From contig NZ_PYVW01000008.1 of assembly GCF_003056355.1 (NCBI RefSeq), positions 62,001 through 126,000 of the forward strand: DNA of 64,000 nt, given 5' to 3'. This DNA is from Devosia naphthalenivorans. GTDB lineage: Bacteria; Pseudomonadota; Alphaproteobacteria; Rhizobiales; Devosiaceae. Below, piece by piece: positions 40,319 through 49,548 of the stretch. How positions within the stretch are numbered: the stretch's first letter is position 1; each line of letters begins with the position of its first letter. Made by a program: the position numbers and the translations under genes. The notes beneath the pieces were generated by a model, which made no database searches, had not been told where the DNA came from, and worked only from the letters and a program-made list of their open reading frames with translations.

Positions 40319-41938
40319 CTAAAGACTGGCAACCAATAGCAATATGCCGAATGCGAACACCGCTACGGCGCCCAGCAGTTCCACCCACCATACGACTGTG
40401 CCCATCACCGGGTTGTCCACCCCGCCAACGCGCCGAGCCAAGCCCTTGGCCGACACGGCAATCGTCGCCAGCGCTGCCACGGTGATTGCCGTACCCACAC
40501 CCATCAGCAAGACGGCAGCGATGCCGGCAACAAGCAAGCCTTGGGAAAGGGCAAATACCAGCACCACCAGCGCGCCGGAACAGGGGCGCAGACCCACTGC
40601 CAATACCACGCCCAATTGCTCGCGCCAGCTGCCGGTCGTGGCCTCCGGCGTCACGATATGGGCGTGGTCATGATGGTGGTGGTGGTCGTGATGATGATCG
40701 TGATCCCCATCATGCAGATGCGCGTGTGCCTTGCCGGCGAGGTCATGGGAATGGCCATGGCCCCAGCCGAAGACCTTGCGCGCGATCAGCCAAAGGCCAA
40801 GCAGCGCCACCAGTGCGTAGGAGACGATCCCGATCCAGTTGGCGGCAACGCCCATGGCGATGCTGGTCATGCCCAGCAATCCTGCCGCGACCAGCACGAA
40901 GCCGATCGCCACCAGCGACTGCAGCAGCGCCGACAGGACGCTGAGCGTTACGCCGCGGCGCAACTGGGTCTCGTTAGCCAGCACATAGGATGAAATCACC
41001 ACCTTGCCGTGCCCAGGCCCAGCGGCGTGGAAAACGCCATAAAGAAAGCTCAGCCCGCCGAGCAGCCAGAAGGCCGTCCAGTCCTGCTTGAGCGAGCCGA
41101 GCGCGGTATTCATTGCGCCATAGAATTCGCGCTGCTGGGTTTGCAGCCAGCCAAAGAAGCCGGTGCGCGGCAGGTTGAGGCCGGGCTCGGGTGGTGGTCC
41201 GCCAAAGGGCAGTGCCGGTGCCGCCCGCGCCACCTGTTCAGTCGCTTCCAATGCTGTGCTTGCAAACTGGGCAGCGGGAGCATCGCCCTCGCAATTGACC
41301 AGGATCAACCCCTGCGTGCCGCGCATCGCCGCCGCCAGATCGGGCGGCAGTTCAAGCACTTCCGGCCCCAGCGAATAAAGCCGCGTCTGCAGCTCATCGC
41401 TCATCTCGACCGGCGGCTGGATCGTAGCCGCACAGCTTGCCGGCGCGTTCTCCAGAACCACGTCCTGGACCGCGATGGCGACGTAGTATTCCGGATCATA
41501 GACACCCACTTCAAACGCCGTATCCACCACGCGAGGTTCAACTGCACTCAGGGAATAGGAGAGCGTGGTGCGTTCGTCGGCAAACACCATCCGCTGGTCA
41601 CCGGCGGGGGTGAACTCCATCAGATCGTCTTGCGGGCCGGCAAAAGTGTAGAACCCGTAATCGGCAAGCCCGACCATGTTCTCGTCGGCCAGCGGCTGCA
41701 GTTCATCGGGGCTGGTCTGGCGATCGTCATTGGTGTCCAGACCCTGGATCATCCAGACTGAAAACGCCTTGTCGAAGCTCCAATCCTGCTTGAGCCCGGC
41801 AATGTTCCCCGCATCGTCGAAAACGACGGTGACTTTGGCGTCGATGAAGATGTGGGGATGGGCCAGCGCAGGCGCGGACAGAGCAAACAGACCCAGCGCG
41901 ACCCCGGCGACCCAGCGCCCGAAACGACCAATTTTCAC
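40319..41938 (-). CDS. DUF1007 - nickel/cobalt efflux (RcnA-like) fusion protein
   Basis: 539 residues. Signal peptide about 1-26, then a periplasmic DUF1007 domain (to about 215; ALAHPHIFIDAKVTVVFDD) and a C-terminal six-helix NicO/RcnA-type permease starting at about 280. In the permease a cytoplasmic loop is extremely His/Asp-rich (DGDHDHHHDHHHHHDHAH), a metal-binding feature, and GLRPCSGALVVLVFALSQG is the signature. It probably moves Ni, Co or related metal out of the cytoplasm, with the DUF1007 part as a periplasmic metal binder. GTG start at 41938. The LysR gene 10 bases upstream is on the same strand. Confidence 0.88.
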   Translation of the reverse strand: MKIGRFGRWVAGVALGLFALSAPALAHPHIFIDAKVTVVFDDAGNIAGLKQDWSFDKAFSVWMIQGLDTNDDRQTSPDELQPLADENMVGLADYGFYTFAGPQDDLMEFTPAGDQRMVFADERTTLSYSLSAVEPRVVDTAFEVGVYDPEYYVAIAVQDVVLENAPASCAATIQPPVEMSDELQTRLYSLGPEVLELPPDLAAAMRGTQGLILVNCEGDAPAAQFASTALEATEQVARAAPALPFGGPPPEPGLNLPRTGFFGWLQTQQREFYGAMNTALGSLKQDWTAFWLLGGLSFLYGVFHAAGPGHGKVVISSYVLANETQLRRGVTLSVLSALLQSLVAIGFVLVAAGLLGMTSIAMGVAANWIGIVSYALVALLGLWLIARKVFGWGHGHSHDLAGKAHAHLHDGDHDHHHDHHHHHDHAHIVTPEATTGSWREQLGVVLAVGLRPCSGALVVLVFALSQGLLVAGIAAVLLMGVGTAITVAALATIAVSAKGLARRVGGVDNPVMGTVVWWVELLGAVAVFAFGILLLVASL

Positions 41939-41947
41939 ACCCCGCCC

Positions 41948-42847
41948 CTAATGTATCGGATGGCTCGTGAACCAATCGACCAGATGATCGATCAACGCGC
42001 GCACCTTGCCCGCCAGATGCCGCCGATGCGGATAAACCGCCTGCAGCGTCTGGCCTGTCGGCAGGAACTCGGACAAAACCGGCACGAGTTCCCCGCTATT
42101 GATTGCCGGCTCCGCCAGATAGGAAGGCAATACGACGAAACCGAGGCCCATGATCGCGGCCTTGCGCGCGGCCAGTGGCGAATTGACCCGCACGGGACCA
42201 TTGACCGGCACCGAGATGGTCTTGCCATCCTCGATGAACCGCCAGTTCGATTGTCCCTGCAGATTGACGTCGACGATGCATGGCATGTGCCGCAATTCTT
42301 CGGGATGAGCCGGCGTGCCGATGCGGCCCAGCAGTTCCCGAGATGCGCCGACGACCACGTGCATATCCGCGATCTTGCGCGCGATCAGTGAGGAATCGGC
42401 CAGCGTCGAGATGCGCAGCGCCAGGTCGATCCCCTCGTCCACCAGATCGACGTAACGATCTTCCAGCCGCAGATCGAGCGTCACCTTGGGATGCTTGCGC
42501 AGATAATCGTAAATGGCCGGGGCCAGCGTATCCTCGCCGAAATTGCGCGGCGCCGACACGCGCAACAGCCCACGCGGCTCCGCTGTCTGGTCGGTGATGG
42601 TGGCGTCCAGGTCGTCGAGTTGCTGCAACAGAGCGCTGGCTTCGCGGTAATATGCCTCGCCGGCCTCGGTCAGGCTGAGCTTGCGCGTCGTGCGGTTCAT
42701 CAGCCGAACGCCAAGGTAATCCTCGAGATCGGTCACATATTTGCTGAGCAGCGCCTTGGAGCGGCCATGCTGGCGCGCTGCGGCGGAGAACCCGCCAGAG
42801 TCGAAAACCTGAACGAAGGCGCGGATACGGGCAAGGTCCTGCGTCAT
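41948..42847 (-). CDS. LysR-family regulator
   Basis: 299 residues of the CrgA/DsdC-like LysR subgroup: helix-turn-helix FDSGGFSAAARQHGRSKALLSKYVTDLEDYLG and the wing TTRKLSLTEAG, then a sensor domain with LRVSAPRNFGEDTLAP and VLPSYLAEPAINSGELVPVL. Inducer unknown. It lies 10 bases before the DUF1007-RcnA fusion on the same strand and may regulate it. A near-perfect inverted repeat lies just upstream. Confidence 0.9.
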   Translation of the reverse strand: MTQDLARIRAFVQVFDSGGFSAAARQHGRSKALLSKYVTDLEDYLGVRLMNRTTRKLSLTEAGEAYYREASALLQQLDDLDATITDQTAEPRGLLRVSAPRNFGEDTLAPAIYDYLRKHPKVTLDLRLEDRYVDLVDEGIDLALRISTLADSSLIARKIADMHVVVGASRELLGRIGTPAHPEELRHMPCIVDVNLQGQSNWRFIEDGKTISVPVNGPVRVNSPLAARKAAIMGLGFVVLPSYLAEPAINSGELVPVLSEFLPTGQTLQAVYPHRRHLAGKVRALIDHLVDWFTSHPIH

Positions 42848-42855
42848 GAAATTCC

Positions 42856-42905
42856 GTTCACGAGATCAGCGTAATACACGGATAACTCATCCGCATCTTG
42901 TGAAC
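42856..42905. promoter_or_regulatory. Candidate LysR operator (inverted repeat)
   Basis: GTTCACGAGA (42856-42865) and TCTTGTGAAC (42896-42905), one mismatch, 30 bases apart in the 145-base divergent gap. The wide spacing fits a LysR tetramer site. Confidence 0.45.
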
Positions 42906-42992
42906 AATAACCGGCCTTGGTCATGGCAAGATTAACGATAGGATGGAAACGCCAATCGACGCGCACAAGGAGTTCGGACTATTTTCCCGCTT

Positions 42993-43415
42993 ATGTCCAG
43001 GCCTTCTCCACGTTCCACACTTTACCGGCTGATCGAAGCTGGCCAGCTTGCCCACAAGGCATTGCTGCTGCCGCTGCTCGAACGCGGGCTGGAGCCGGGC
43101 GATGACGCCATCCTGTTCGAGCTGGGACGCTCGGGCACGACGGAAGCGGCGCTGGCCGGCCAGTTTGGCGTCGCCGAAGACGCCCTCGCCGATCGCCTCG
43201 CCCGCCTGATCGAGCGCGAACTGGTCACGCGCCAGGCTGTCGGTCCCGAACTGGCTCCCGGTGTGGCACTCACCGAACGCGGCGTGCGCATCCGCAACGG
43301 TCTTGCCGACCATTGGGCACAGCTCGAAGAGGCCCTCATGGGTGAACTCAAGCCCAAGCACCGCAAGCGGCTCGGCGATCACCTGAAGCGTTTTGTCGAG
43401 CTGCTAAGTCTCTGA
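42993..43415 (+). CDS. MarR-like winged-helix protein
   Basis: 140 residues, mainly helical, with a DNA-binding-like core (GTTEAALAGQFGVAEDALADRLARLIERELVTRQ) and the wing GVALTERGVRIRN, as in MarR proteins. The ligand is unknown. The ATG at 42993 has AAGGAG about 20 bases before it, somewhat far, so the true start could be different. Divergent from the LysR gene. Confidence 0.72.
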   Translation: MSRPSPRSTLYRLIEAGQLAHKALLLPLLERGLEPGDDAILFELGRSGTTEAALAGQFGVAEDALADRLARLIERELVTRQAVGPELAPGVALTERGVRIRNGLADHWAQLEEALMGELKPKHRKRLGDHLKRFVELLSL

Positions 43416-43509
43416 GCGGATTCTGACAATTCCATTCAGGTCCGGTTCATCGGCAATGGAGCTATTTATGGATCACGGGCATTAACTGCCCAATGGAAAG
43501 GAGATCGAA

Positions 43510-43965
43510 ATGGCTTTGAGCAAGAAACTCATGGCTGGCGGGCTCGCCGCTCTGGCGCTGATGGCGACAGCTGGCGCCGCTTTGGCAGCCCCCGCCTATG
43601 CCACCAGCAACGTCAATGTGCGCTCGGGTCCGGGCACTGGCTATGGCGTTGTCGACGCCCTTCGCCGTGGCGAACGCGTCGATGTGCAGCAGTGCCGCGG
43701 CAGCTGGTGCTATGTGGAAAAGCGGGGTCCGGACGGTTGGGTCTCGGCCAATTATCTCGAACGTGGCGGTCGTCCCGGCTGGAACGACGATTATCGTCCG
43801 CCCGTCTACCACCCTCGCCCACCGCGTCCGCCCCGTTGGGATTGGGACCGGCCTCACCGCCCGCCCCACTGGGACAATCGTCCGCATCGCCCGCGCTATC
43901 CGGACCGGCACGACAGCAATGTCTGTTTCAATAGCCCCAACAGCTCTATCTGCATCGGCAACTGA
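43510..43965 (+). CDS. Exported SH3b-domain protein with Pro/His/Arg-rich tail
   Basis: 151 residues. Signal peptide about 1-26, SH3b domain about 30-86 with TSNVNVRSGPGTGYGVVD, QQCRGSWCYV and GPDGWVSANYL, close to that of the protein at 27650, then a tail of repeated Pro/His/Arg/Asp (RPPRPPRWDWDRPHRPPHWD) and a final cysteine pair (NVCFNSPNSSICIGN). Probably in the periplasm; the tail may touch polysaccharide or nucleic acid. Strong ribosome site AAGGAG before the ATG. Confidence 0.82.
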   Translation: MALSKKLMAGGLAALALMATAGAALAAPAYATSNVNVRSGPGTGYGVVDALRRGERVDVQQCRGSWCYVEKRGPDGWVSANYLERGGRPGWNDDYRPPVYHPRPPRPPRWDWDRPHRPPHWDNRPHRPRYPDRHDSNVCFNSPNSSICIGN

Positions 43966-43982
43966 TCGCCGCATCCCTTCGA

Positions 43983-44006
43983 ACGCCGCCCTCCAGGGCG
44001 GCGTTT
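43983..44006 (+). terminator. Intrinsic terminator
   Basis: ACGCCGCCC (43983-43991) and GGGCGGCGT (43996-44004), nine pairs with a four-base loop, then a short T run. It ends the SH3b gene before the convergent EamA gene. Confidence 0.85.
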
Positions 44007-44014
44007 CTGTCTAA

Positions 44015-44938
44015 TTATTCGGTGCCCGGCAGGGTCGGGGTTGGTGCAGTCCTGACCTTGCGCATGCGCTCACGGGCCATCACCACCAGGCCCGCCGCCA
44101 CGATAATCACCGCGCCGATCAGCGAAATGCCGTCGATCCAGTGACCGAACACCAAGGCGCTGAGGAAGATCGCCCAGGGCAGCGAGAAATAATTGAACGG
44201 CTGCACCGTGCTGGCCGGCGCCATGGACAGGGCAAACACCATCAGGCCATGCCCCAGGCATGAGGTCACCATGATGGTCGCCACCAGCGCGAAATCGCTC
44301 CACGCCATGGGCTGCCAGTGAAACACGCCCACCGCGGTCGAAAGCAGCAAGCCCATCAGCCCGGTATACGCCATGCTGGTGGCCGCGCTATCGAACTGGC
44401 TGACCTTGCGGGTAATCACGATATAGAGCGAATAAAGCGTCGCTGAAATCAGCGCTGCCAGAACGCCCCAGCCCATCGGCAGGCCACCAGGCCGCACGAT
44501 CACCAAAGCCCCTGCGAATCCCACCGCCACCGCAACAAAGCGGAACACGCCTACTTTTTCGCCGAGCAGGGGAATGGCAAACAACGTCACCAGCAGCGGA
44601 TAAACCAGCGATATCGCCTGCAATTCGCCCAATGGCACCGACTGCAGCGCCATTGCGAAAAACCAGATCTCGATAATCAGCAGCGAGCCGCGCAGCACCT
44701 GCCAGGCCGGCACCCTGGACTGCAGCGCCTGCTTGAGCGGCGCCTGCCGCAGCACCAGGAAAAATGCGAACAGGGCAAAGCCCCAATAGCGCATCATCGT
44801 CACCTGGAACGGCGAATAGGTCTGCACCAGCGTTTTGGAAACGACATCCTGGATGCCGAACACCGCGACCGTGAAGATGGTGAGAATGATAGCCCGGCCG
44901 ACATTGTCGTTCCGGCCGCCGCCAGGTGAAATGGTCAT
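44015..44938 (-). CDS. EamA-family DMT transporter
   Basis: 307 residues and about ten helices in two EamA repeats (FTVAVFGIQDVVSKTLVQTYSPFQVTMMRYWGF in the first, VLAALISATLYSLYIVITRK in the second). Substrate unknown. The tail is basic (RERMRKVR). Divergent from the SDR-uvrC operon. Confidence 0.88.
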   Translation of the reverse strand: MTISPGGGRNDNVGRAIILTIFTVAVFGIQDVVSKTLVQTYSPFQVTMMRYWGFALFAFFLVLRQAPLKQALQSRVPAWQVLRGSLLIIEIWFFAMALQSVPLGELQAISLVYPLLVTLFAIPLLGEKVGVFRFVAVAVGFAGALVIVRPGGLPMGWGVLAALISATLYSLYIVITRKVSQFDSAATSMAYTGLMGLLLSTAVGVFHWQPMAWSDFALVATIMVTSCLGHGLMVFALSMAPASTVQPFNYFSLPWAIFLSALVFGHWIDGISLIGAVIIVAAGLVVMARERMRKVRTAPTPTLPGTE

Positions 44939-45103
44939 GTTCGATGCTTATCTATGCAGTGCATCTGAGCGCTACCGCAAACCCCAGCGATTGCATAGGA
45001 CAATAGCTGCTGCCCTCGGATGTCAGCAGCCTGCGTTACCTCGCGCATTGTTGAGCGGGCCCGAACCGCAGTAAACTGCCGCTCCATCAGGTTAAATAGC
45101 TTC

Positions 45104-45880
45104 ATGACGAATCAAACTTCATCGGCCCAGCCCGTCGCCCTCGTTACAGGCGCCAGCGACCGGGTCGGTGCGACCATCGCGAAGACCCTGGCGCGGCATG
45201 GCCATGCGGTCGTCATCCACTATCGCTCCAATCCCGAGGGGGCGAGCGCGGTTCGCGATTCCATCATCGAGAACGGTGGCAGGGCCGAGATCCTCCAGGC
45301 CGATCTCGCCGAGCGCGGGCAACGTGCAGGCCTGATTGGGAAAGCTGCGGCGTTTTTCGGCCCGCTGACCGTTCTGATAAACAACGCCTCGACGTTTGAT
45401 CCGGACAGCATCCACGACGTCGACGAAGCCATCTGGGACCAGCACTTCGCCATTCATGCCGAGGCGCCCATCTTCCTCGCGCGCGATTTCGCAGCGCAAT
45501 TGCCGCAAGGCGCCGACGGCAACATCGTCAACATCATCGACGAGCGTGTGTTGCACCTGGCCCCCGCCTATTTCAGCTATACGCTCTCCAAATCCGTGCT
45601 GTGGACCGCAACACGCACCCTTGCCCAGTCGCTTGCGCCAACCATCCGCGTCAACGCCATTGGCCCCGGTCCGGTCCTGCCCCATTCGCGTCAGTCGCAG
45701 GAGGCGTTCGAGCGCGCCGTAGAAGCCCTGCCCCTGCAGCGCAATGCCGGGCCGCAGGCGATCGCCGATGGCGTCATAATGTTGCTCGATACGCCCTCCA
45801 TGACCGGCCAGATGCTGGCGCTCGATGGCGGGCAGCACCTCGAATATCCGGCGCGTCGCGCCGTTACCCCACGCACATGA
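45104..45880 (+). CDS. Short-chain dehydrogenase/reductase, pteridine-reductase-like
   Basis: 258 residues. NADPH site [19 protein letters not shown] at the N-terminus with TGxxxRxG typical of pteridine/dihydromonapterin reductases; NNAS motif [13 protein letters not shown]; the catalytic Tyr-x3-Lys is SYTLSK. The usual Ser position reads IIDERV, as in the PTR1/FolM group. It may reduce dihydrofolate or dihydromonapterin; this is an inference. The start at 45104 precedes the Rossmann fold; the stop overlaps the uvrC ATG by four bases. Confidence 0.85.
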   Translation: MTNQTSSAQPVALVTGASDRVGATIAKTLARHGHAVVIHYRSNPEGASAVRDSIIENGGRAEILQADLAERGQRAGLIGKAAAFFGPLTVLINNASTFDPDSIHDVDEAIWDQHFAIHAEAPIFLARDFAAQLPQGADGNIVNIIDERVLHLAPAYFSYTLSKSVLWTATRTLAQSLAPTIRVNAIGPGPVLPHSRQSQEAFERAVEALPLQRNAGPQAIADGVIMLLDTPSMTGQMLALDGGQHLEYPARRAVTPRT

Positions 45881-47763
45881 CCGACCAGACCACCCCACCG
45901 ACCAAATCCGGCCACGAAGTCATCCGCGACTTCGTCCGCACCCTGCCCGCCGCGCCCGGCGTCTATCGCATGCTCGATGCGAATGGCGAGGTCATGTATG
46001 TGGGCAAGGCACGGAACCTGAAGGCCCGCGTCACCAACTACACGCGGCCCGATGGGCTCGAAGTGCGACTGCAGCGCATGATCGCCTCGACGGTCAGCAT
46101 GGAATTCGTGCGCACCGAAACCGAGTCGGACGCGCTGCTGCTCGAAGCCAACATGATCAAGCGCTTGAAGCCCCGCTTCAACGTGCTGCTGCGCGACGAC
46201 AAGAGCTTCCCCTATATCCTGATCGCCACCGATCACGAGGCGCCCGAGCTCACCAAGCATCGTGGCACCCGCCGGAGGCAGGGTCACTATTTCGGCCCCT
46301 TCGCCTCGGCGACCGCTGTGGGCCGGACCATTGCCAGCCTGCAAAAGGCATTCCTGCTCCGCAATTGCTCGGATAGTTTCTACGCCGCCCGCACGAGGCC
46401 GTGCCTGCAGCACCAGATCAAGCGCTGCGCAGCGCCCTGCACGCGTGAAATCTCGCTCGAAGGCTATGCCGAACTGGTCGAGGACGCGCGCCAGTTCCTC
46501 TCCGGCAAGTCGCAAAACGTGCGCGATCATCTGCAGCGGGACATGAACCAGGCCGCCGAGCAACTTGATTTTGAACGGGCTGCGCTTATCCGCGACCGTC
46601 TCTCCGCGTTGGCCCTGATCCAGTCGCAGGGCGACGCCACGGCCAAGACCGTCGAGGAAGCCGACGTTTTCGCCATCCATCACGAGGGCGGGCAATTCTG
46701 CGTTCAGGTGTTCTTTTTCCGCGCCTTCCAGAACTGGGGCAACTATCCCTATCGCCCCCGTGCCGACGCCACCCTGACCGACGTCGAAGTGCTCGAAGCC
46801 TTTATCGGCCAGTTCTACGAGAACCGGACGCCCGCGCGCCTGGTCCTGGTCAGCCACGAGTTGGCCGAGCACGGCGTCATGGAAGAAGCCCTCTCCACCC
46901 GCGCCGGGCGCCGCGTTTACATCGAGCAGCCCAAGCGCGGCGAAAAGCGCGACCTGGTCAATCACGCCCTCAACAATGCGCGCGAGGCGCTTGGCCGCCA
47001 GCTCGCCGAAGGCGCCACCAACCGCATACTGCTCGAAGGCGTCGCCAATTGCTTTGGCCTGGATGAACCGCCCCGCCGCATCGAGGTTTACGACAACTCG
47101 CATATCTCGGGCACCAACGCCGTCGGCGCCATGATCGTGGCGGGCGAGGAAGGCTTTTCGAAAAAGCACTACCGCACCTTCAACATCAAATCCGACATCA
47201 CCGCCGGCGACGATTTCGGCATGATGCGCGAAGTGCTGACCCGCCGCTTCACTCGCCTCGCCAACGAAAACGACGATGAGGTCGAGGACGAAGTGACCGG
47301 CATGCCCGATTGGCCTGACGTTGTTTTCATCGATGGCGGCGCCGGCCAACTCAACGCCGTGCGCGAAGTCATTTCGGCCATGAACCTGCCCAAGGACGTG
47401 ACCTTTATCGGCATCGCCAAGGGCGAGGAGCGTGACGCCGGCCGCGAAAAATTCTTCATGGAGGGCAAGGAAGCCTTCATGCTGCCCCACCGCGATCCGG
47501 TGCTCTACTACGTTCAGCGCCTGCGCGACGAAGCCCACCGCTTCGCCATCGGCACCCACCGTGCCAAGCGCAAGAAGGACCAGATCAAGAACCCGCTCGA
47601 CGAAATCGAGGGCATCGGCCCCACCCGCAAACGCGCCCTGCTCAACCATTTCGGCTCGGCCAAAGCTGTCGGCCGGGCCTCGCTAACCGACCTCAACGCC
47701 GTCCCCGGCATTTCCAGCGCCATGGCGCAACTGGTCTACGATCACTTCAATCGCAGTGGATAG
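45877..47763 (+). CDS. uvrC: UvrABC excinuclease subunit C
   Basis: Dual-incision nuclease of nucleotide excision repair. 628 residues. N-terminal GIY-YIG nuclease ([21 protein letters not shown], about 28-48), cysteine-rich segment ([15 protein letters not shown]), UVR domain that meets UvrB ([13 protein letters not shown]), the RNase-H-like second nuclease ([25 protein letters not shown]) and C-terminal helix-hairpin-helix motifs ([18 protein letters not shown]). Translation is coupled to the SDR gene by ATGA at 45877. Confidence 0.96.
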   Translation: MTDQTTPPTKSGHEVIRDFVRTLPAAPGVYRMLDANGEVMYVGKARNLKARVTNYTRPDGLEVRLQRMIASTVSMEFVRTETESDALLLEANMIKRLKPRFNVLLRDDKSFPYILIATDHEAPELTKHRGTRRRQGHYFGPFASATAVGRTIASLQKAFLLRNCSDSFYAARTRPCLQHQIKRCAAPCTREISLEGYAELVEDARQFLSGKSQNVRDHLQRDMNQAAEQLDFERAALIRDRLSALALIQSQGDATAKTVEEADVFAIHHEGGQFCVQVFFFRAFQNWGNYPYRPRADATLTDVEVLEAFIGQFYENRTPARLVLVSHELAEHGVMEEALSTRAGRRVYIEQPKRGEKRDLVNHALNNAREALGRQLAEGATNRILLEGVANCFGLDEPPRRIEVYDNSHISGTNAVGAMIVAGEEGFSKKHYRTFNIKSDITAGDDFGMMREVLTRRFTRLANENDDEVEDEVTGMPDWPDVVFIDGGAGQLNAVREVISAMNLPKDVTFIGIAKGEERDAGREKFFMEGKEAFMLPHRDPVLYYVQRLRDEAHRFAIGTHRAKRKKDQIKNPLDEIEGIGPTRKRALLNHFGSAKAVGRASLTDLNAVPGISSAMAQLVYDHFNRSG

Positions 47764-47787
47764 TTGGCGCCCGCGCCCCACCGCGCT

Positions 47788-47825
47788 AATCCCTCCCCCT
47801 GGAGGCTAGGTGGGGGCTTCCCCCA
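47788..47825. repeat. Family-5 repeat remnant
   Basis: CCCTCCCCCTGGAGGCTAGG followed by TGGGGGC matches one half of the family-5 unit. It lies just after the uvrC stop. Confidence 0.6.
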
Positions 47826-48026
47826 TAAATAATCTATCCATCTTCTCCCCCTCCATCTCCCACGCGCTATCTTGCCCCTACCAACTTCACGCCCAGCGGG
47901 TCGCGCGAACCGGCTAGTGTTGTTGTCAGATGGGGCAGGGATGTCGTGATCCCTGCAGGCAAGCGGAAGTGTTACCGGGTCTATGGCGGCCCGGAGCCAG
48001 AGTCGCGCGCGCCAGAAAATCCCATC

Positions 48027-48087
48027 GCATGTGGCGAGGCTCTGTCTCACACACTAAAACCTACCGAGGCAAGGCCTCGCCACGTGC
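48027..48087. other. Inverted repeat upstream of the aroG promoter
   Basis: GCATGTGGCGAGGC (48027-48040) and GCCTCGCCACGTGC (48074-48087), 14 pairs with one T-G, around 33 bases. The gap from 47764 to 48142 has this, a family-5 remnant and no supported gene. Confidence 0.5.
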
Positions 48088-48142
48088 ACGCTGATCAAAA
48101 CCGCATCCAGGCGGCGCGTCGGCACGTCATCCGAAAGTAGGC

Positions 48143-48171
48143 TGGACACTTTGCATCCTCCGCGCTACACA
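48143..48171 (+). promoter_or_regulatory. Promoter of the aroG leader
   Basis: TGGACA (48143-48148) and TACACA (48166-48171), spacer 17. The expected start at about 48178 coincides with the leader-peptide ATG at 48179, so the message would be leaderless, as described for trpL of Sinorhizobium. Confidence 0.65.
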
Positions 48172-48178
48172 TCTGCCC

Positions 48179-48256
48179 ATGATCTCCGTCGCAACCATCT
48201 CGTTTTGGTATTTTAGCTATCCGCTCCCGGCGGAGGCTACCGCGCGCTTGATCTGA
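48179..48256 (+). CDS. Leader peptide of DAHP synthase (aromatic attenuator)
   Basis: ATG to TGA, 25 codons. Residues 9-14 are Phe-Trp-Tyr-Phe-Ser-Tyr (48203-48220), five aromatic codons in six, covering all three products of the shikimate pathway. It lies right before a terminator and the DAHP synthase gene. Such a peptide has no function of its own: ribosome stalling at the aromatic codons tells the RNA to fold into the antiterminator. No ribosome site, which fits initiation on a leaderless transcript. Confidence 0.8.
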   Translation: MISVATISFWYFSYPLPAEATARLI

Positions 48257-48310
48257 TCCTGACAAGATAAGACCAATCCCGAGCCAACCGCCCCCCGAGG
48301 CGGTTTTTTT
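48214..48310 (+). promoter_or_regulatory. Transcription attenuator of aroG
   Basis: Three alternative pairings can be drawn. 1:2 hairpin: TAGC and CCGC (48214-48217, 48221-48224) with GCGG and GCTA (48230-48233, 48236-48239). Antiterminator 2:3: GGCGG (48229-48233) with CCGCC (48288-48292). Terminator 3:4: AACCGCC (48286-48292) with GGCGGTT (48299-48305) and T7 (48304-48310). A ribosome stalled on 48203-48220 would cover strand 1 and free strand 2. Confidence 0.75.
48286..48310 (+). terminator. Attenuator terminator before aroG
   Basis: Seven-pair stem AACCGCC/GGCGGTT with a six-base loop and a run of T, ending 43 bases before the aroG GTG. Confidence 0.85.
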
Positions 48311-48352
48311 GTGGCCGCCTCGCCCTACCCAGATCCCCGAGGAGTCCACACC

Positions 48353-49426
48353 GTGCTTAAATCAACTGACGATCTGCGCATCAGCGCGATTATGGAATTG
48401 ACCACGCCCATCGAGGTCATGCGCCAGCATCCGCGCACCGACGCCGCGACCCGAACCGTGCTTAGCGCCCGTCACGACTTCCACAACATCCTGCAAGGCA
48501 CCGATGACCGCCTCGCCGTCATTGTCGGCCCCTGTTCCATCCACGATCCCGCCGCGGCGCTGGACTACGCCAAGCGCCTCGCCGCGCTGCGTGACACCCT
48601 GGGCGACCGGCTCGAGATCATCATGCGCGTCTACTTCGAAAAGCCGCGCACCACCGTCGGCTGGAAGGGCCTGATCAACGACCCTAACCTCGATGGCAGC
48701 TTCCAGATCGATGTGGGCCTGCACACTGCTCGCGCCCTGCTGCTCGACATCGCCAATATGGGCCTGCCAGCCGCGTGCGAATTCCTCGACATGACGACGC
48801 CGCAATACATCGCCGACCTCGTCAGCTGGGCCGCCATCGGCGCCCGCACCACCGAATCTCAGATCCACCGCGAACTGGCCTCCGGCCTCTCCTGCCCGGT
48901 GGGCTTCAAGAATGGCACCGATGGCAACGTCAAGATTGCGCTCGACGCCGTGCAGTCCGCCAGCCAACCACACCATTTCCTCGCCGTCACCAAGGACGGC
49001 CGCTCGGCTATCGCGGCGACGACGGGCAACGAGGACTGCCACATCATCCTGCGCGGTGGCAAAACCACCAACTACGACGCCGCCAGCATCGATGCCGCAG
49101 CAGCAGCTGCCACCAAGGCGGGCCTTGCCCCTTCGATCATGGTCGACGCCAGCCACGCCAACTCGTCCAAGAACCCGGAGAACCAGCCGCTCGTTCTCGC
49201 CGACATCGGCCGCCAGATGGCTGCCGGTGACCGCCGCATTATTGGGGTCATGATCGAATCCAACCTTGTCGCCGGCCGGCAGGATCTCATCGAAGGCAAG
49301 GAACTCGTCTACGGCCAGTCGATCACCGACGGCTGCATCGATTGGGATACGACGGTTACCACGCTGCAGGCTCTTGCGGACGCCGTAACCGAACGGCGCC
49401 TGGCCACCACCCAGCAGGTCGCCTGA
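48353..49426 (+). CDS. aroG: 3-Deoxy-7-phosphoheptulonate (DAHP) synthase, type I alpha
   Basis: First enzyme of the shikimate pathway: condenses phosphoenolpyruvate and erythrose 4-phosphate. 357 residues of the AroG/AroF/AroH type. Metal-ligand Cys in VIVGPCSIHDPAAAL; substrate loops EKPRTTVGWKGLINDP, GFKNGTDGN and VDASHANSSKNPENQ; N-terminal extension (LRISAIMELTTPIEVMRQHP) typical for allosteric type I alpha enzymes. Which aromatic acid inhibits it cannot be read; the leader has Phe, Trp and Tyr codons. GTG start at 48353 with GAGGAG eight bases upstream. Confidence 0.94.
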   Translation: MLKSTDDLRISAIMELTTPIEVMRQHPRTDAATRTVLSARHDFHNILQGTDDRLAVIVGPCSIHDPAAALDYAKRLAALRDTLGDRLEIIMRVYFEKPRTTVGWKGLINDPNLDGSFQIDVGLHTARALLLDIANMGLPAACEFLDMTTPQYIADLVSWAAIGARTTESQIHRELASGLSCPVGFKNGTDGNVKIALDAVQSASQPHHFLAVTKDGRSAIAATTGNEDCHIILRGGKTTNYDAASIDAAAAAATKAGLAPSIMVDASHANSSKNPENQPLVLADIGRQMAAGDRRIIGVMIESNLVAGRQDLIEGKELVYGQSITDGCIDWDTTVTTLQALADAVTERRLATTQQVA

Positions 49427-49548
49427 TCACCAGGTCACCCGCGGGCAACTGCTCACCTCGCCCCTCAGGGGCGAGGGACAAGAAAGAACGGGGCTCGGGT
49501 TCAACTGGCACCCTTGACCCCCACTCCCCATTCCTGTTCTGTCCTCCC

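Noticed and set aside
45691-47649. Open frame of 652 codons on the minus strand
   Set aside because: Antisense to uvrC, which has all family motifs; composition is that of a shadow frame.
47946-48140. Possible 64-residue gene on the plus strand
   Set aside because: No ribosome site; overlaps the 14-bp inverted repeat and stops at the aroG promoter; composition not convincing.
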